Below are positions 9,239 to 18,217 of a stretch of DNA of 64,000 nt, piece after piece. Position 1 is the first letter of the stretch; the number at the start of each line of letters is the position of its first letter. Origin of the DNA: Mycolicibacterium rhodesiae JS60 (lineage in GTDB: Bacteria; Actinomycetota; Actinomycetes; Mycobacteriales; Mycobacteriaceae); contig AGIQ01000009.1 of assembly GCA_000230935.2 (NCBI GenBank), forward strand, positions 62,001 to 126,000, read 5' to 3'. A program made the position numbers and the translations under genes. The notes under the pieces are model-generated. The model searched no databases and had not been told where the DNA came from. It saw only the letters and a list, made by a program, of their open reading frames with translations.

Positions 9239-9560
9239 TGAGAACGGCTCCTTCTTCATTGACCCAGGGCGAGAGCAGAGAGCTCGGGCGCCCACTTCCT
9301 TTGACGGGCAGATCTTCGGTTCTTGTTCCGGACGTCGCGTTGTCCAGGATCGATGAGGAAGACCCGCACTGATATTCGTCGGTACTCCTTGGTTGCACAT
9401 CGTCCTCGCATGACAGTTCCGGCTTGGCGTTGTGTCCGGACAGGCCGATAGTCGACACGACGTTGAGGCCATCACCAAGTGAGAGCAAGACGGATCGAGA
9501 AATTTGCAGCATCGACCGTGCTATGCCCCAACTTCTGCCAACGAGATCGTGTGCGTTCAT
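9228..9560 (-). CDS. Possible small ORF bridging etnE and etnA
   Basis: The 318-bp gap between etnE and etnA is filled by one 110-aa frame. Its ATG overlaps the etnE stop (ATGA) and its stop overlaps the etnA start by 11 bp, a pattern of translational coupling. The sequence (MNAHDLVGRSWGIARSMLQI at the start, Ser-rich afterwards) matches nothing I know and has no obvious domain. It could equally be a long untranslated spacer carrying an internal promoter. Confidence 0.25.
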   Translation of the reverse strand: MNAHDLVGRSWGIARSMLQISRSVLLSLGDGLNVVSTIGLSGHNAKPELSCEDDVQPRSTDEYQCGSSSSILDNATSGTRTEDLPVKGSGRPSSLLSPWVNEEGAVLNGC

Positions 9561-10666
9561 TGCTGTCCTTGGAGTTCCGCCCGGACGATTGCTGCGCCGT
9601 CGGCGAGTGCATGCAGCTTGCTCGCGGAAACCATTCTGTTCAGATTAACTAGGCCGCAGTCCGTGGAAAGTGCAAGTTGCTCTGCCGGAACAAATTCCAG
9701 CACCGATCGGATCCTGTCGGCGACTTCGTCGGCAGTTTCGGTGATCGTGCTCTTGACATCGATGACGCCCGCGACGAAGGGACGGTTCCAGTTGTAGTCG
9801 ATTAGCGGTTTTAGGTCATCGGGCCCGGTGCGACCGACTTCGTAGTTCAGCGCGGTGATGTTGGTCTCCAGCACCTTCGGGAAGATCGCGGGCGCACGTT
9901 CAGGTTGTGCCGACTCTGAAGTCCTCTTGTCAAGAACCCAAGCGCCGAACTCTTTGTCGTTTTCCTCGGGGAGGTATCCCGGTGTACCCGAGTAGTTACC
10001 CCAGCAGGTGTGCACCCAGAAGTCGCAGCTGATGCCATCCATCGCGTAGTTAATGGCCTCGACTTCCCAGTCCCCAATTCCGTAGGGCCAGACAAACTCG
10101 TCGAGTTGGATAATGTCACAGCCATTCTGCTCGAGCTCCTGGAAGTCCTCTTTGAATGCCTTCGCGATGGCCATGCCGAGTTCGCGGTCCTCGTCGTAGA
10201 ACTTGTTCGTTGCCGCGGCGGCGAGCACCTGGATGCCGACATAGGACACCTTGACTGGCTTGTTGGTCGCCTTCTTTGTTGCACGCAGGGTCGCGAGGTG
10301 GAACGGATGTTCACGACGAACTTCCGAATCCACGATGGGTGAATACAAGGTGGAGTAGATCGGCAAACCGATGTTGGTTCCCGACGGTTTGAATCCACTC
10401 ATCCGTTCGTAGTAGTGATAGATGATCGATGCGTAGGGAGAATCGCCGCCGTAGACTTTCCCGTCCGAGATGATGTCGAGGCCAGCGGCCTCCTGATCAT
10501 GCACGATGGCGAGAACGGCGTCTTCGAACGCTTCCCGGCTGATCGCGTCGTACACGAACTCGCCTTTCGGGAACTGAGCGAATCCATGTCCGTCGTACCA
10601 GCGCGGGTTCGGATAGTTACCGACCATCGTCGTGGGCAGCAGGACGTCAGTCGCCCCAACCTTCAT
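9557..10666 (-). CDS. etnE: Epoxyalkane:coenzyme M transferase
   Basis: Opens the epoxide ring with the thiol of coenzyme M (2-mercaptoethanesulfonate), giving 2-hydroxyalkyl-CoM and removing the toxic epoxide. It belongs to the cobalamin-independent methionine synthase fold; the zinc ligands are H219, C221 (VHTCWG) and C337 (STDCGL). Length is 369 aa. AAGGAG precedes the ATG. W243 and R257, positions I recall as altered in vinyl-chloride-adapted variants, are the unaltered residues here. The gene follows the acyl-CoA synthetase by 115 bp. Confidence 0.93.
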   Translation of the reverse strand: MKVGATDVLLPTTMVGNYPNPRWYDGHGFAQFPKGEFVYDAISREAFEDAVLAIVHDQEAAGLDIISDGKVYGGDSPYASIIYHYYERMSGFKPSGTNIGLPIYSTLYSPIVDSEVRREHPFHLATLRATKKATNKPVKVSYVGIQVLAAAATNKFYDEDRELGMAIAKAFKEDFQELEQNGCDIIQLDEFVWPYGIGDWEVEAINYAMDGISCDFWVHTCWGNYSGTPGYLPEENDKEFGAWVLDKRTSESAQPERAPAIFPKVLETNITALNYEVGRTGPDDLKPLIDYNWNRPFVAGVIDVKSTITETADEVADRIRSVLEFVPAEQLALSTDCGLVNLNRMVSASKLHALADGAAIVRAELQGQQ

Positions 10667-10781
10667 GATGCACTCCTTAATTGCTGTATGGCGATCACTC
10701 TCGTGTTCGCCACGATAAGCCGACGTCGAATCGCGCCGCGTCGTCCACGAGGGCCAAACGGGTAGGCCGATCGTGGTCCTA

Positions 10782-12770
10782 TCAGGACGTCAGTTTCCAA
10801 TCGACCGCCACTGCGCCCGTCGCAGTGGCCATGACCGGATTCAAAGTGATTGTCGAGATATTCGGTTCATCAGCGCAGAGTTGCGCTAGGTGCACGACGA
10901 CGTCTGCCACACTGTCGAGGTTTACCGCGGGTGTGCCGCGCGCGCCGCAGAGAAGTGGATAGGCGCGTAACTGCGCGATCAGGGCCAGCGCGTCGTCATG
11001 CCGAATGGGTGCCAGCGCAAATTGGACGTCGTCGAAAACCTCGACCCAGATGCCTCCGAGGCCTACCATTACGATCGGTCCCAACACGGGATCCCTGAGC
11101 GCTCCGACGACGACCTCAACACCGCTAATCTGCTGCTGGACAAGAACATCCCCGCCGGCAGCACGAATGAGCATTTCCTCTGCAGCGGCGTGGAGTTCTA
11201 CTCGAGAACGGATATCGAGCCGCACACCGTCACGGTCAGTTCGGTGCTCGGCATCTGCAATCTTGACCACGGCCGGCAGCTGTACATCGACATCGGCGAC
11301 CTCGTCGACCGAGGAGCACCTCCAGCTCGGGGCAACCGCGATGCCGCGGCGGGTCAGTAAATCGGCGAGTTCGATTCTCTTGTCCTCCGCCTGCACGTCA
11401 TGCCGGTTGGCCAACGGCGGTAACTGCGTCCCGGCACGGCTGCGCGCTTGTCCATACTGGTAGGCGTGGGCTACGGCTCGTGCGACACGGTGCGGTGCGT
11501 CGAAACACGGGATACCGGTGTCGCGCAGCGAGTGGAGCGCTTGAAGAACCCCTGACCGGCCGATCGCATAGGCATAAATCGGTACTTCCGCCTGTGTTGT
11601 CCTTAACATTTGACAACTTTGGGTGATCGCTTCGATAGCGTCGGCGTCCTCTGCAGCTCGGTGAGCGAGCACCACCACGATCGCGTCAACTTCCTTCGAG
11701 GTGGCCAGGGTTTCAACAAGATGTGCGTACAAGCGCGAATAGTCAGCCCACACGGGCGTGATGTCCACTGGGTTGCGTGAACTGGCATACGTCGGCAGCT
11801 CTGCGGCGATGCGCTGACGAAGGGAGTCGGATAACTCTGGCACCGTCAACCCTTGTCCGGCGAGCGCATCCGTTAATTCCACTGCGGCACCGCCTGAATT
11901 GGACACCACACCCATCCGCGGTCCGTTGGGCAGTGGTCGCACATCGAGCACCTGGGCAGCGTCGAAGAGCTCCTCGCCAGAGTCGACCTGGACCGCGCCG
12001 GCTTGGCGTAATGTGTGACGAAGCATCGTGGTTGGCGCGGCCAACGCACCGGTGTGACTTGCGGCCGTTCGTGCGCCGACATCGGTCTTGCCGGCCTTAT
12101 AGACAATTACCGGCTTGCTCGGGGTTGTACGTTCGACTTCTTCGACGAAGGCCCGCGCATCCGGGAGGCTTTCCAGCGCAAAGCACAGCGTCTCCGTCTC
12201 GGGGTCATCGCGCAGTTCGGCCACAAGTTCGGAAGCGCTGATGTCGCTCGTGTTCCCTAGAGCAATCACCTTGCCGAAGCGCAATCTAGCGTCGTAAGAG
12301 TGGGTCGCCGCGGCCATTGCATACGTGCCGGCCTGACTGACGAGGGAAATATCTCCCCCACCCAACGGTAGGCCGGCCGAAATAGAAGCGTTGAGGCGAC
12401 GGTTGCAGTCCTGCAGGCCAAAGCAGTTCGGGCCGATCACGCGTGCCGGACGCGCAGAGTGGACAAGGTTAGCTTGTGCGTCCCGACCTTGTGTACCGGT
12501 TTCACCGAAGCCCGCTGAGAGCACGATGATCGCCCTCGCTCGATGTGAGAGTTCCTGTGTTATCCGCAGCACGTGGTCGCCAGGAGTCGCGATTATCGCG
12601 AGGTCGAATTCACCACAGTCGTCAAGGGGTGCAGGCCCACTTTTGCAAACCAACTCCCCACCGAAGGATTCCAGGTTCTTTACAAGGAGCTTGCCAATGC
12701 TGCCTATCCGCTCAGATGCGCCGACGAGCAAGACACGACGAGGATCGAAGAGCGCTTCTAACAGCTGCAT
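10782..12770 (-). CDS. Acyl-CoA synthetase, ADP-forming type
   Basis: Single-chain (662 aa) member of the acetate-CoA ligase (ADP-forming)/succinyl-CoA synthetase superfamily. The N-terminal CoA-binding domain begins with DPRRVLLVGASERIGSIGK; the ligase region has GPNCFG, VSQAGT and the phospho-His segment ASHTGALAAP; a C-terminal ATP-grasp part (about 450-660) ends the protein. Its ATG overlaps the preceding CoA-transferase-type gene by 13 bp, so the two are coupled. Inferred role: activating or recovering CoA esters of the oxidised alkene-CoM product or the acetyl-CoA drawn from it. The true substrate is unknown. Confidence 0.85.
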   Translation of the reverse strand: MQLLEALFDPRRVLLVGASERIGSIGKLLVKNLESFGGELVCKSGPAPLDDCGEFDLAIIATPGDHVLRITQELSHRARAIIVLSAGFGETGTQGRDAQANLVHSARPARVIGPNCFGLQDCNRRLNASISAGLPLGGGDISLVSQAGTYAMAAATHSYDARLRFGKVIALGNTSDISASELVAELRDDPETETLCFALESLPDARAFVEEVERTTPSKPVIVYKAGKTDVGARTAASHTGALAAPTTMLRHTLRQAGAVQVDSGEELFDAAQVLDVRPLPNGPRMGVVSNSGGAAVELTDALAGQGLTVPELSDSLRQRIAAELPTYASSRNPVDITPVWADYSRLYAHLVETLATSKEVDAIVVVLAHRAAEDADAIEAITQSCQMLRTTQAEVPIYAYAIGRSGVLQALHSLRDTGIPCFDAPHRVARAVAHAYQYGQARSRAGTQLPPLANRHDVQAEDKRIELADLLTRRGIAVAPSWRCSSVDEVADVDVQLPAVVKIADAEHRTDRDGVRLDIRSRVELHAAAEEMLIRAAGGDVLVQQQISGVEVVVGALRDPVLGPIVMVGLGGIWVEVFDDVQFALAPIRHDDALALIAQLRAYPLLCGARGTPAVNLDSVADVVVHLAQLCADEPNISTITLNPVMATATGAVAVDWKLTS

Positions 12771-13600
12771 GCTGCGCGCTCTGTCCGGCGGAATCGCCGG
12801 CTGAGTTCACGCTCGTCGAACTCGAGCCGTCGGCATGTCAACGGATCGATGGATCGAATCGCCGCGAGCTCGGCCACGCTGGGAGGACTGAGCAGTCCAG
12901 GCGAGAGATCAACGATGGGTACGAAGCCTGTCGCTGCACAGACGTCATCGATGGTGGCATCGGGCCATACGGCCCGCAGGCAGGCCTCGCCGTTGGCCGA
13001 GAAATCAAAGATACCGAGCTCCGTGATAAGCCATTGCGGTCCGCCGCCGGTGAAACCTAGTTCCTTTCGTGAACCGCTGGGCGTGCGGTGACCTATATCG
13101 GTAATGAAATCGACCTGATTCACGAGAGTTCGGCCGCTTCGATGCCGCGTTGTCCACAGCGTGAGGTGGCCTATCGTTGCGGAGATATTGCATCCTCCGC
13201 CGCCTCCACCCAACTTGACTTTTGGCCGCCGCGGATCCGGGCCAATCGCTGTCACGTTGGTGTTTCCGTACTTGTCGATTTGTCCGCCGGACACAAACAT
13301 GCGGTCGATGGCACCACGTAGCGCTGCGTCGAAGAATTCCTCGAAGCGCATTCGGTAGGTTGCATCTCGGTGCAAAGCAAGGTCGTTACCCGTCGGCGGG
13401 ATGAAGACGGGATCGGGGTTGATTGCGTAAGTGGCGCCTTCGACCAGGATCATGTCCCGCGCGTGAGTCTGTCGGGCGACATGCATTGCCACTTGCGCAC
13501 ACGGGCTGGCGAAGCCGTGAAAGACCGCCTCCTGATCGCGAATTGTCCGCGCTAGCGCCACGACAAACCACTCGTCGAAGCCCCATTCGTCGCCGCTCAT
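12758..13600 (-). CDS. CoA-transferase-fold protein, beta subunit
   Basis: Second subunit of a family I CoA-transferase-type enzyme (280 aa from ATG 13600, which overlaps the stop of the alpha gene as ATGA; a longer frame to 13639 is less likely). A glycine-rich loop KLGGGGGGCNIS and TYAINPDPVFIPP match the group. The closest group I recognise includes the mycobacterial steroid enzyme IpdB, whose pair acts as a hydrolase, so transferase activity should not be assumed. In context it probably handles a CoA ester in ethene assimilation. Confidence 0.75.
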   Translation of the reverse strand: MSGDEWGFDEWFVVALARTIRDQEAVFHGFASPCAQVAMHVARQTHARDMILVEGATYAINPDPVFIPPTGNDLALHRDATYRMRFEEFFDAALRGAIDRMFVSGGQIDKYGNTNVTAIGPDPRRPKVKLGGGGGGCNISATIGHLTLWTTRHRSGRTLVNQVDFITDIGHRTPSGSRKELGFTGGGPQWLITELGIFDFSANGEACLRAVWPDATIDDVCAATGFVPIVDLSPGLLSPPSVAELAAIRSIDPLTCRRLEFDERELSRRFRRTERAACSC

Positions 13601-14505
13601 CTGAACAACTCCTGCCAGTCCTGGTTGGATGAACTCCATTTTGTGAGACGACTCGCGTCAATCTGGTCGAGATATGCGTCTTCCCCGCAGAGGACGTAAC
13701 GCTCCAGGTAGTCCGATACCTCCCGGTCCCCTGCTCGAGCGGCCTCAAGGTACATGGCGATATGTCCTCTGTCGTACGCATATTCGGGGTAACACGACGA
13801 CGGATGCGCGCCGAACGGTACCTCGACAATCGCACTCACAAGATGGCCGGGTATGACAATCCCGGCCGCTGCCACGGCGTTGGGGCTGACGATGCGCTCG
13901 ACCGTCGCGATCACCTGAGTCGAAGCCGAGGCGAACCGCTCGTCAAGGACAAATGGTTGAGCAATGTGCAAGTTGCCATACCTGTCACCCATGGCCGCGT
14001 GGATGCATGCCACGTTAGGAGCCAATGGCGGTACGGCGACGAGGGTTTCACCGGTGAAGGGGCAGTCAACCTCTCCGTATTCGGGGTGTAAGTCCTTAAT
14101 TCCGGTTCCCTTGACGCCTCGTACGGGCATGAAAGGTAGTCCCATTTCCGCCGCGCGCAGCTGGGTAAGGATTGTGGCGCAACAACTTTCGCGTACCTCA
14201 AGCGTACCAGAAGTGGCGGCCCGGCGAAACGCGGGTGCCAGACCCAGGTCTTGCTCGAAGCCCACATAGCTTTCTTCGCAGACCGCGACTGCACCGGCGG
14301 CTACCAGCAGGTCGACGTCGATGCTGTGTGCGGATCCAACGAGGTGTAGGTCGCGGCGGTGGGCCCGGATCATTTCTCGGACCAGCGCCATTGGCAGCCT
14401 CCCGCACAGCCCTCCACCGAGTGCGACGATGTCGCCATTCTGGATGAGCTGTGCCGCTTCGGATAGTGTCCGGCGCTTGTCTACATAGGGGGAGAAACTG
14501 TTCAT
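13597..14505 (-). CDS. CoA-transferase-fold protein, alpha subunit
   Basis: First subunit (302 aa) of the two-subunit enzyme. Recognisable text includes GGGLCGRLPMALVREMIRAH, LPFMPVRGVKGTG and CIHAAMGDRYGNLH. It resembles the A subunits of glutaconate-type CoA transferases and IpdA. It is the first gene after the regulators and starts the run alpha-beta-acyl-CoA synthetase-etnE-etnABCD. A palindrome 41-56 bp upstream of its ATG may be an operator. Confidence 0.75.
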   Translation of the reverse strand: MNSFSPYVDKRRTLSEAAQLIQNGDIVALGGGLCGRLPMALVREMIRAHRRDLHLVGSAHSIDVDLLVAAGAVAVCEESYVGFEQDLGLAPAFRRAATSGTLEVRESCCATILTQLRAAEMGLPFMPVRGVKGTGIKDLHPEYGEVDCPFTGETLVAVPPLAPNVACIHAAMGDRYGNLHIAQPFVLDERFASASTQVIATVERIVSPNAVAAAGIVIPGHLVSAIVEVPFGAHPSSCYPEYAYDRGHIAMYLEAARAGDREVSDYLERYVLCGEDAYLDQIDASRLTKWSSSNQDWQELFR

Positions 14506-14545
14506 CGATGTTCGCGCATCCTGTCATCAGACTTTGCCGACGTAC

Positions 14546-14561
14546 ACGGACCTGGGTCCGT
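14546..14561. promoter_or_regulatory. Perfect palindrome ahead of the CoA-transferase/etn operon
   Basis: ACGGACCTGGGTCCGT is a perfect 7-2-7 inverted repeat, extended by partial symmetry (GTAC... ...GTTAC). It sits in the 122-bp gap between the PucR-type regulator gene and the first gene of the catabolic operon, centred about 48 bp upstream of that ATG. A binding site for the adjacent regulator is an inference from position and symmetry. Confidence 0.45.
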
Positions 14562-14627
14562 AGTTACGTCGACGCCAATCAACCTGAAGGTAATAGGCTG
14601 GCGCCCAACCGAATATGACCTGGGAGG

Positions 14628-16370
14628 CTACAAGGTGGGCGGAATCTCCACCTGGTGGGACATATGCCCGTCGCCGGAGCCTAAGTGCTCCAGGGTTTTC
14701 CATGCCCGCGTTGCCATCTGCAGATTGAAGCGCACGTCTGGGTCATTGACATCGAGGCCAAGCAGGGTGCGAATACGGGACAAGCGATACTTCAAGGTGC
14801 TGCGGTGCACGAAGATCGCAGCTGTGGTGGCGTCGTGATGGCCGCCGCATTCAAGATAGGCGGACAATGTGGCGACAAGCTGTGATTGCTTCGCGGCGTC
14901 GTAGTCCAGCAGCGGCCCCAGCCATTGGCGCACGAATCGCTCGATTGAATCTTGATTTTCTACTTCGGCGAGAATTCGGTACACGCCGAGTTCGTCGTAG
15001 AAGGTGACCGCCGCAGGGTCGCGGCTACCGACGCGTCGCTGCATTTTGAGAGCGAGTTGCGCCTCGCGATACGAGCGCGGAAGGTGCCGTGGACGGTCAC
15101 ACCATCCGCCAACGCCAACTCGGCAATCGTCGCTTCCGAGATGGCTGACAAGCGCGGAGACGAATCTATCCCGGTTCATGTCGGCGTCGGACAAGATCAC
15201 GACGGTGTTGGAGCGGGCAACAACCAAAGTGCCCATGTGAGCATGGCGAGCAGCGCGTCGCACACCGTGGAAAAACTTCTCCATGTCGGCGCAACGCCCT
15301 TCGGATTCAACGATCACAACCCGGTGGGGAGTACCAAGGTCGTGGCCCAGAGCTTCGGCGCGCGCCAATGCGCTCTCGTCGTCGGTGCCGAGCAAGACCT
15401 CCTCGACCAGATCTCGCCGCAACCGCAGTTCCGCCTCGGCGAGGCTGCGTAGCCGCGCCAATTCCATTGCCAGGACAGTTGTTCCGTGCTCAAGGGCAAC
15501 TTTGGCCTGTTCTCCACCACCTTCGTCGGGGTCGATGAGCGAGACGACGCCCACAATGTCCACACGGGGGTTTGCCACCGCTGACAATCTGCCGGCGTGG
15601 CGAATCGGCTCCCCCGCTCGAATGCAGCGCTGCAGCATTGCTTCACGTGCATTAGCGTTGTCCTTGGGATACGGCTCCGGACAGTCAGGACCAGCCCAGG
15701 CCCGCAGGTTTCCAAAGCGGTCCTCGATGGCTACGGACAATCCAGTCAGTTCGTGCAATGCGATTGCAATGCCTTCCTCACCGTTGCCCTTTGCTGCCAC
15801 CTCGGTGAGGCGTGCGTGAATCCGCGCGGCGTTCTCCAAGGCGGAGACGGACTCCGCAAGTGCGATATTGCTGTCGCGTAGAGCTTCAGTACTGGCTTGT
15901 TCCTTCCGATGGAGTCGCGCGTTGGCGAGCGCGGCACCGGTTTGTTGCACCAGTACACGGAGTAGAAACTGCTCGCCGACGGATGGTTCCTCATCTGACG
16001 CGACGATGAAGAAACCGATGTGCGCATCGAGGCCGCGCAACGGCAGGGCCACACACCAGGCATATCGGCCGAGGGTTAGAACACCACCAGAAGGCCCCAA
16101 AGTGGCTATCGAGGCGTCGAGTTCCGCGGTTGCCGAGTAGTCGACCCGGGCGCCTAGAGCCTTCTGCCACCCTCCGTCGGTCAGATAGATGCCAACGAAC
16201 GGGCAACGGTAGAACGCTGGTAATGAAGTCGTGCTGAGCTGAATGATCTTGTTTTCGTCACCACTCTGGGTCATCAACATGGCAAGCATCAGCAGGCCTT
16301 GCAGATTGGACAGCTGCTCGCGCAGCTCCACCAAGGTTTCCGTGTGGGCGACATCGCTCGTCGCGGTCAT
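14628..16370 (-). CDS. PucR/CdaR-type transcriptional regulator with GAF-like sensor
   Basis: 580-aa regulator. The N-terminal part (about 15-170) looks like a GAF sensor, the middle matches the family linker, and the C-terminus (about 510-565) is the PucR helix-turn-helix with IFVHRSTLKYRLSRIRTLLG. No phosphoacceptor receiver domain is seen. It begins 10 bp after the MEDS gene, so the two are one unit, and it lies directly upstream of the catabolic operon. It is the best candidate for the alkene- or epoxide-responsive activator. I recall paired regulator genes described near etn clusters but do not assign a symbol. Confidence 0.85.
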   Translation of the reverse strand: MTATSDVAHTETLVELREQLSNLQGLLMLAMLMTQSGDENKIIQLSTTSLPAFYRCPFVGIYLTDGGWQKALGARVDYSATAELDASIATLGPSGGVLTLGRYAWCVALPLRGLDAHIGFFIVASDEEPSVGEQFLLRVLVQQTGAALANARLHRKEQASTEALRDSNIALAESVSALENAARIHARLTEVAAKGNGEEGIAIALHELTGLSVAIEDRFGNLRAWAGPDCPEPYPKDNANAREAMLQRCIRAGEPIRHAGRLSAVANPRVDIVGVVSLIDPDEGGGEQAKVALEHGTTVLAMELARLRSLAEAELRLRRDLVEEVLLGTDDESALARAEALGHDLGTPHRVVIVESEGRCADMEKFFHGVRRAARHAHMGTLVVARSNTVVILSDADMNRDRFVSALVSHLGSDDCRVGVGGWCDRPRHLPRSYREAQLALKMQRRVGSRDPAAVTFYDELGVYRILAEVENQDSIERFVRQWLGPLLDYDAAKQSQLVATLSAYLECGGHHDATTAAIFVHRSTLKYRLSRIRTLLGLDVNDPDVRFNLQMATRAWKTLEHLGSGDGHMSHQVEIPPTL

Positions 16371-16380
16371 TCAGGCGGCC

Positions 16381-16974
16381 CTAGCGGGAGGTGAGGTATT
16401 CGTTGTGCTCAAGGTAGTAAGGATTCTCGAGCACGATCCCTCCCAAAATCACCTTCGGGTGCGTCTTAAGCACCTCCACCAGCATATCGCCGCTGAAGCG
16501 GCCGAGCTCGTACAGACAAACGATCACAGCCGGATACTCGCGCAACACGCTATTCAGCTGCGACTCGTAGGACACCAGGTTCTCCACGCCGGGCATCTTC
16601 TCTAAGGCCCAGGTCATCTCACCCGCTCCTCGAGCAAAGTTAAACCCGTCATCGACGGCCTGGCTGATAGAAGAATTCCAATACTTCAGCATCCGGTCGG
16701 ACGAGAAGTTGCCGCCCTTGAGGTACGTGTCACCACTGTGGTCGACTTCCAGCTGACCGGTGTCCTGCGAAAGGCACTTGACCGAGTCGAGGTCGCTATC
16801 CGGCGAGTCGGACACGATGCATATGCACTTGTCACCAAGTTTGAGTCCCTCTTTGAGGTAAGGAAGCAAGATCTCGTTGCGCTCCGCAAGGGTCGGGTAG
16901 AACGCACAGACGTGGTCACCCGCGGCGAGGGACACCCCCATAACCCCAACAGTTGCCATATCCGTAGTACTCAT
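16381..16974 (-). CDS. MEDS-domain sensory protein
   Basis: 197-aa single-domain protein of the MEDS type (the sensory domain of DcmR-like regulators of C1 compound use). The opening GDHVCAFYPTLAERNEILLP and the later GLKLGDKCICIVSD segment are diagnostic. It carries no DNA-binding domain, so it probably passes a signal to the PucR-type regulator encoded 10 bp downstream. A clear GAGGAG site lies upstream of the ATG, and a palindrome is centred about 35 bp upstream of it. Confidence 0.8.
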   Translation of the reverse strand: MSTTDMATVGVMGVSLAAGDHVCAFYPTLAERNEILLPYLKEGLKLGDKCICIVSDSPDSDLDSVKCLSQDTGQLEVDHSGDTYLKGGNFSSDRMLKYWNSSISQAVDDGFNFARGAGEMTWALEKMPGVENLVSYESQLNSVLREYPAVIVCLYELGRFSGDMLVEVLKTHPKVILGGIVLENPYYLEHNEYLTSR

Positions 16975-16995
16975 GTTCGTAGCATCTCCTCTTTA

Positions 16996-17021
16996 CCTAT
17001 ACGTCACACGGCGTATATAGG
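16996..17021. promoter_or_regulatory. Palindrome upstream of the MEDS-PucR regulator pair
   Basis: CCTATACG...CGTATATAGG forms an imperfect inverted repeat with an 8-bp centre, 22-47 bp before the MEDS start codon. TATATAC on the minus strand could also serve as a -10 element. Likely an autoregulatory operator or promoter; the binding protein is not known. Confidence 0.4.
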
Positions 17022-17140
17022 TGAGACACTAATCACTCTGCTCAATCTCGCGCTAGTACCCTGTGGACAGAAAAAGAACGAGAAACTGTCCGTCCAGGAC
17101 TAGCAAGCGGCCATCTGGTGGCGGGATAAAGATCAGCCAG

Positions 17141-17440
17141 TTACGGATCGCGGAGCACGGTCGGGCTAGCTGCCGAAATAGCGGAAACATCGACCGACAA
17201 GCATTCGGCGATCCGGCGAACTTTCTGCCAGTCGCCTGCAGCGACAGCTTGGCTTAGCTCGTCGACTAGCGGACTCGCAGTCCCGATTTCGGCCAACCAG
17301 CCCGAAATCGTTAAGGAGATCTGTTCGATCGTCACGTTCACGCTGCGCTCCACGTGAAGGCGGTCGATCACTCGATACGCCGGCGCCGGGTGCCTCCGAG
17401 CGCGCATCTGACGCCAGCTATGTCGAATCATCGCCGTCAT
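17141..17440 (-). CDS. Small hypothetical protein
   Basis: 99-aa frame whose ATG lies 3 bp after the stop of the SDR gene, so it is probably translated as the last gene of the reductase-SDR unit. The C-terminal two thirds looks helical (ISLTISGWLAEIGTASPLVD, ELSQAVAAGDWQKVRRIAE). No family is recognised and no membrane segment is seen. The Arg-rich first 30 residues could be non-coding if an internal start is used. Confidence 0.45.
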   Translation of the reverse strand: MTAMIRHSWRQMRARRHPAPAYRVIDRLHVERSVNVTIEQISLTISGWLAEIGTASPLVDELSQAVAAGDWQKVRRIAECLSVDVSAISAASPTVLRDP

Positions 17441-17443
17441 CCA

Positions 17444-18217
17444 TCATTGAGCCGTCATGCCGCCATCGGCCGCAACGGTAGAACCTGTCAAGAAGCACGC
17501 TTCCTCACTCGATAGGAACAATGCGACTGCTGCGATGTCGTCAGGGGTTCCAAGGCGTCCAATCGGATATTTGGCTACCGTCTTGGCCAGGCCTGCTTCC
17601 AGATCGCCGTCGCCCCTCGCGCGCAACATCGGTTCCATCAGTGGAGTGAAAACAGTGCCCGGGCAGATCGCATTGACACGGATACCCATTGGGGCGCAAT
17701 CAATTGCCATCGAGCGCGTTAGCGCGACTACCGCGCCTTTGGCTGCGCAGTAAGCGGCGAAGTTGGGCACAGCGACCATGGCAGCCACCGAACCCTGGTT
17801 CACAATCGATCCTCCACCAGCGGCGCGCATGTGAGGAATAACCGCCTTTGACATCAGGTAGGTGCCCTTGGCGTTGACGTCGAAGCAACGGTCCCAGTCA
17901 CGTTCCTCCGTCACCTCGACGTTGCCGGCACTGTCAACACCAGCGTTGTTGTACAGGGCAGTGACGGCGCCCAGTCGAGACACCACTTCGGCAACTGCGG
18001 CTTCAACCTCCGAAGCCACTGCGACGTTGGCCGTCACAGCGATCGCGGTTCCACCGGCGCTGTTGATGATGTCGGCGGTCTCCGTGGCCGCATCAGCCCG
18101 CAGATCGAGAACGGCCACCTTCGCACCCTCATGGGCGAACTGCTGCGCCGCTGCTCGACCGATCCCCGAACCACCGCCGGTGATCAGAGCGACTTTTCCT
18201 GCCATGCGTCCAGTCAT
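17444..18217 (-). CDS. Short-chain dehydrogenase/reductase
   Basis: 257-aa classical SDR: nucleotide-binding TGGGSGIG (13-20), NNAG (90-93), and the catalytic set S143, Y156, K160 (YCAAK). It overlaps the disulfide reductase gene by 4 bp (ATGA). In epoxide-CoM pathways an SDR oxidises the hydroxyl of hydroxyalkyl-CoM to the oxo form; position and family make this enzyme the candidate. I see no Arg-rich sulfonate-binding signature that would settle the substrate. Confidence 0.85.
   Translation of the reverse strand: MTGRMAGKVALITGGGSGIGRAAAQQFAHEGAKVAVLDLRADAATETADIINSAGGTAIAVTANVAVASEVEAAVAEVVSRLGAVTALYNNAGVDSAGNVEVTEERDWDRCFDVNAKGTYLMSKAVIPHMRAAGGGSIVNQGSVAAMVAVPNFAAYCAAKGAVVALTRSMAIDCAPMGIRVNAICPGTVFTPLMEPMLRARGDGDLEAGLAKTVAKYPIGRLGTPDDIAAVALFLSSEEACFLTGSTVAADGGMTAQ

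Noticed and set aside
8186..9478. A longer etnA start at 9478
   Set aside because: The extra 80 residues have poor composition, while ATG 9238 has a strong AAGGAG and gives the family length.
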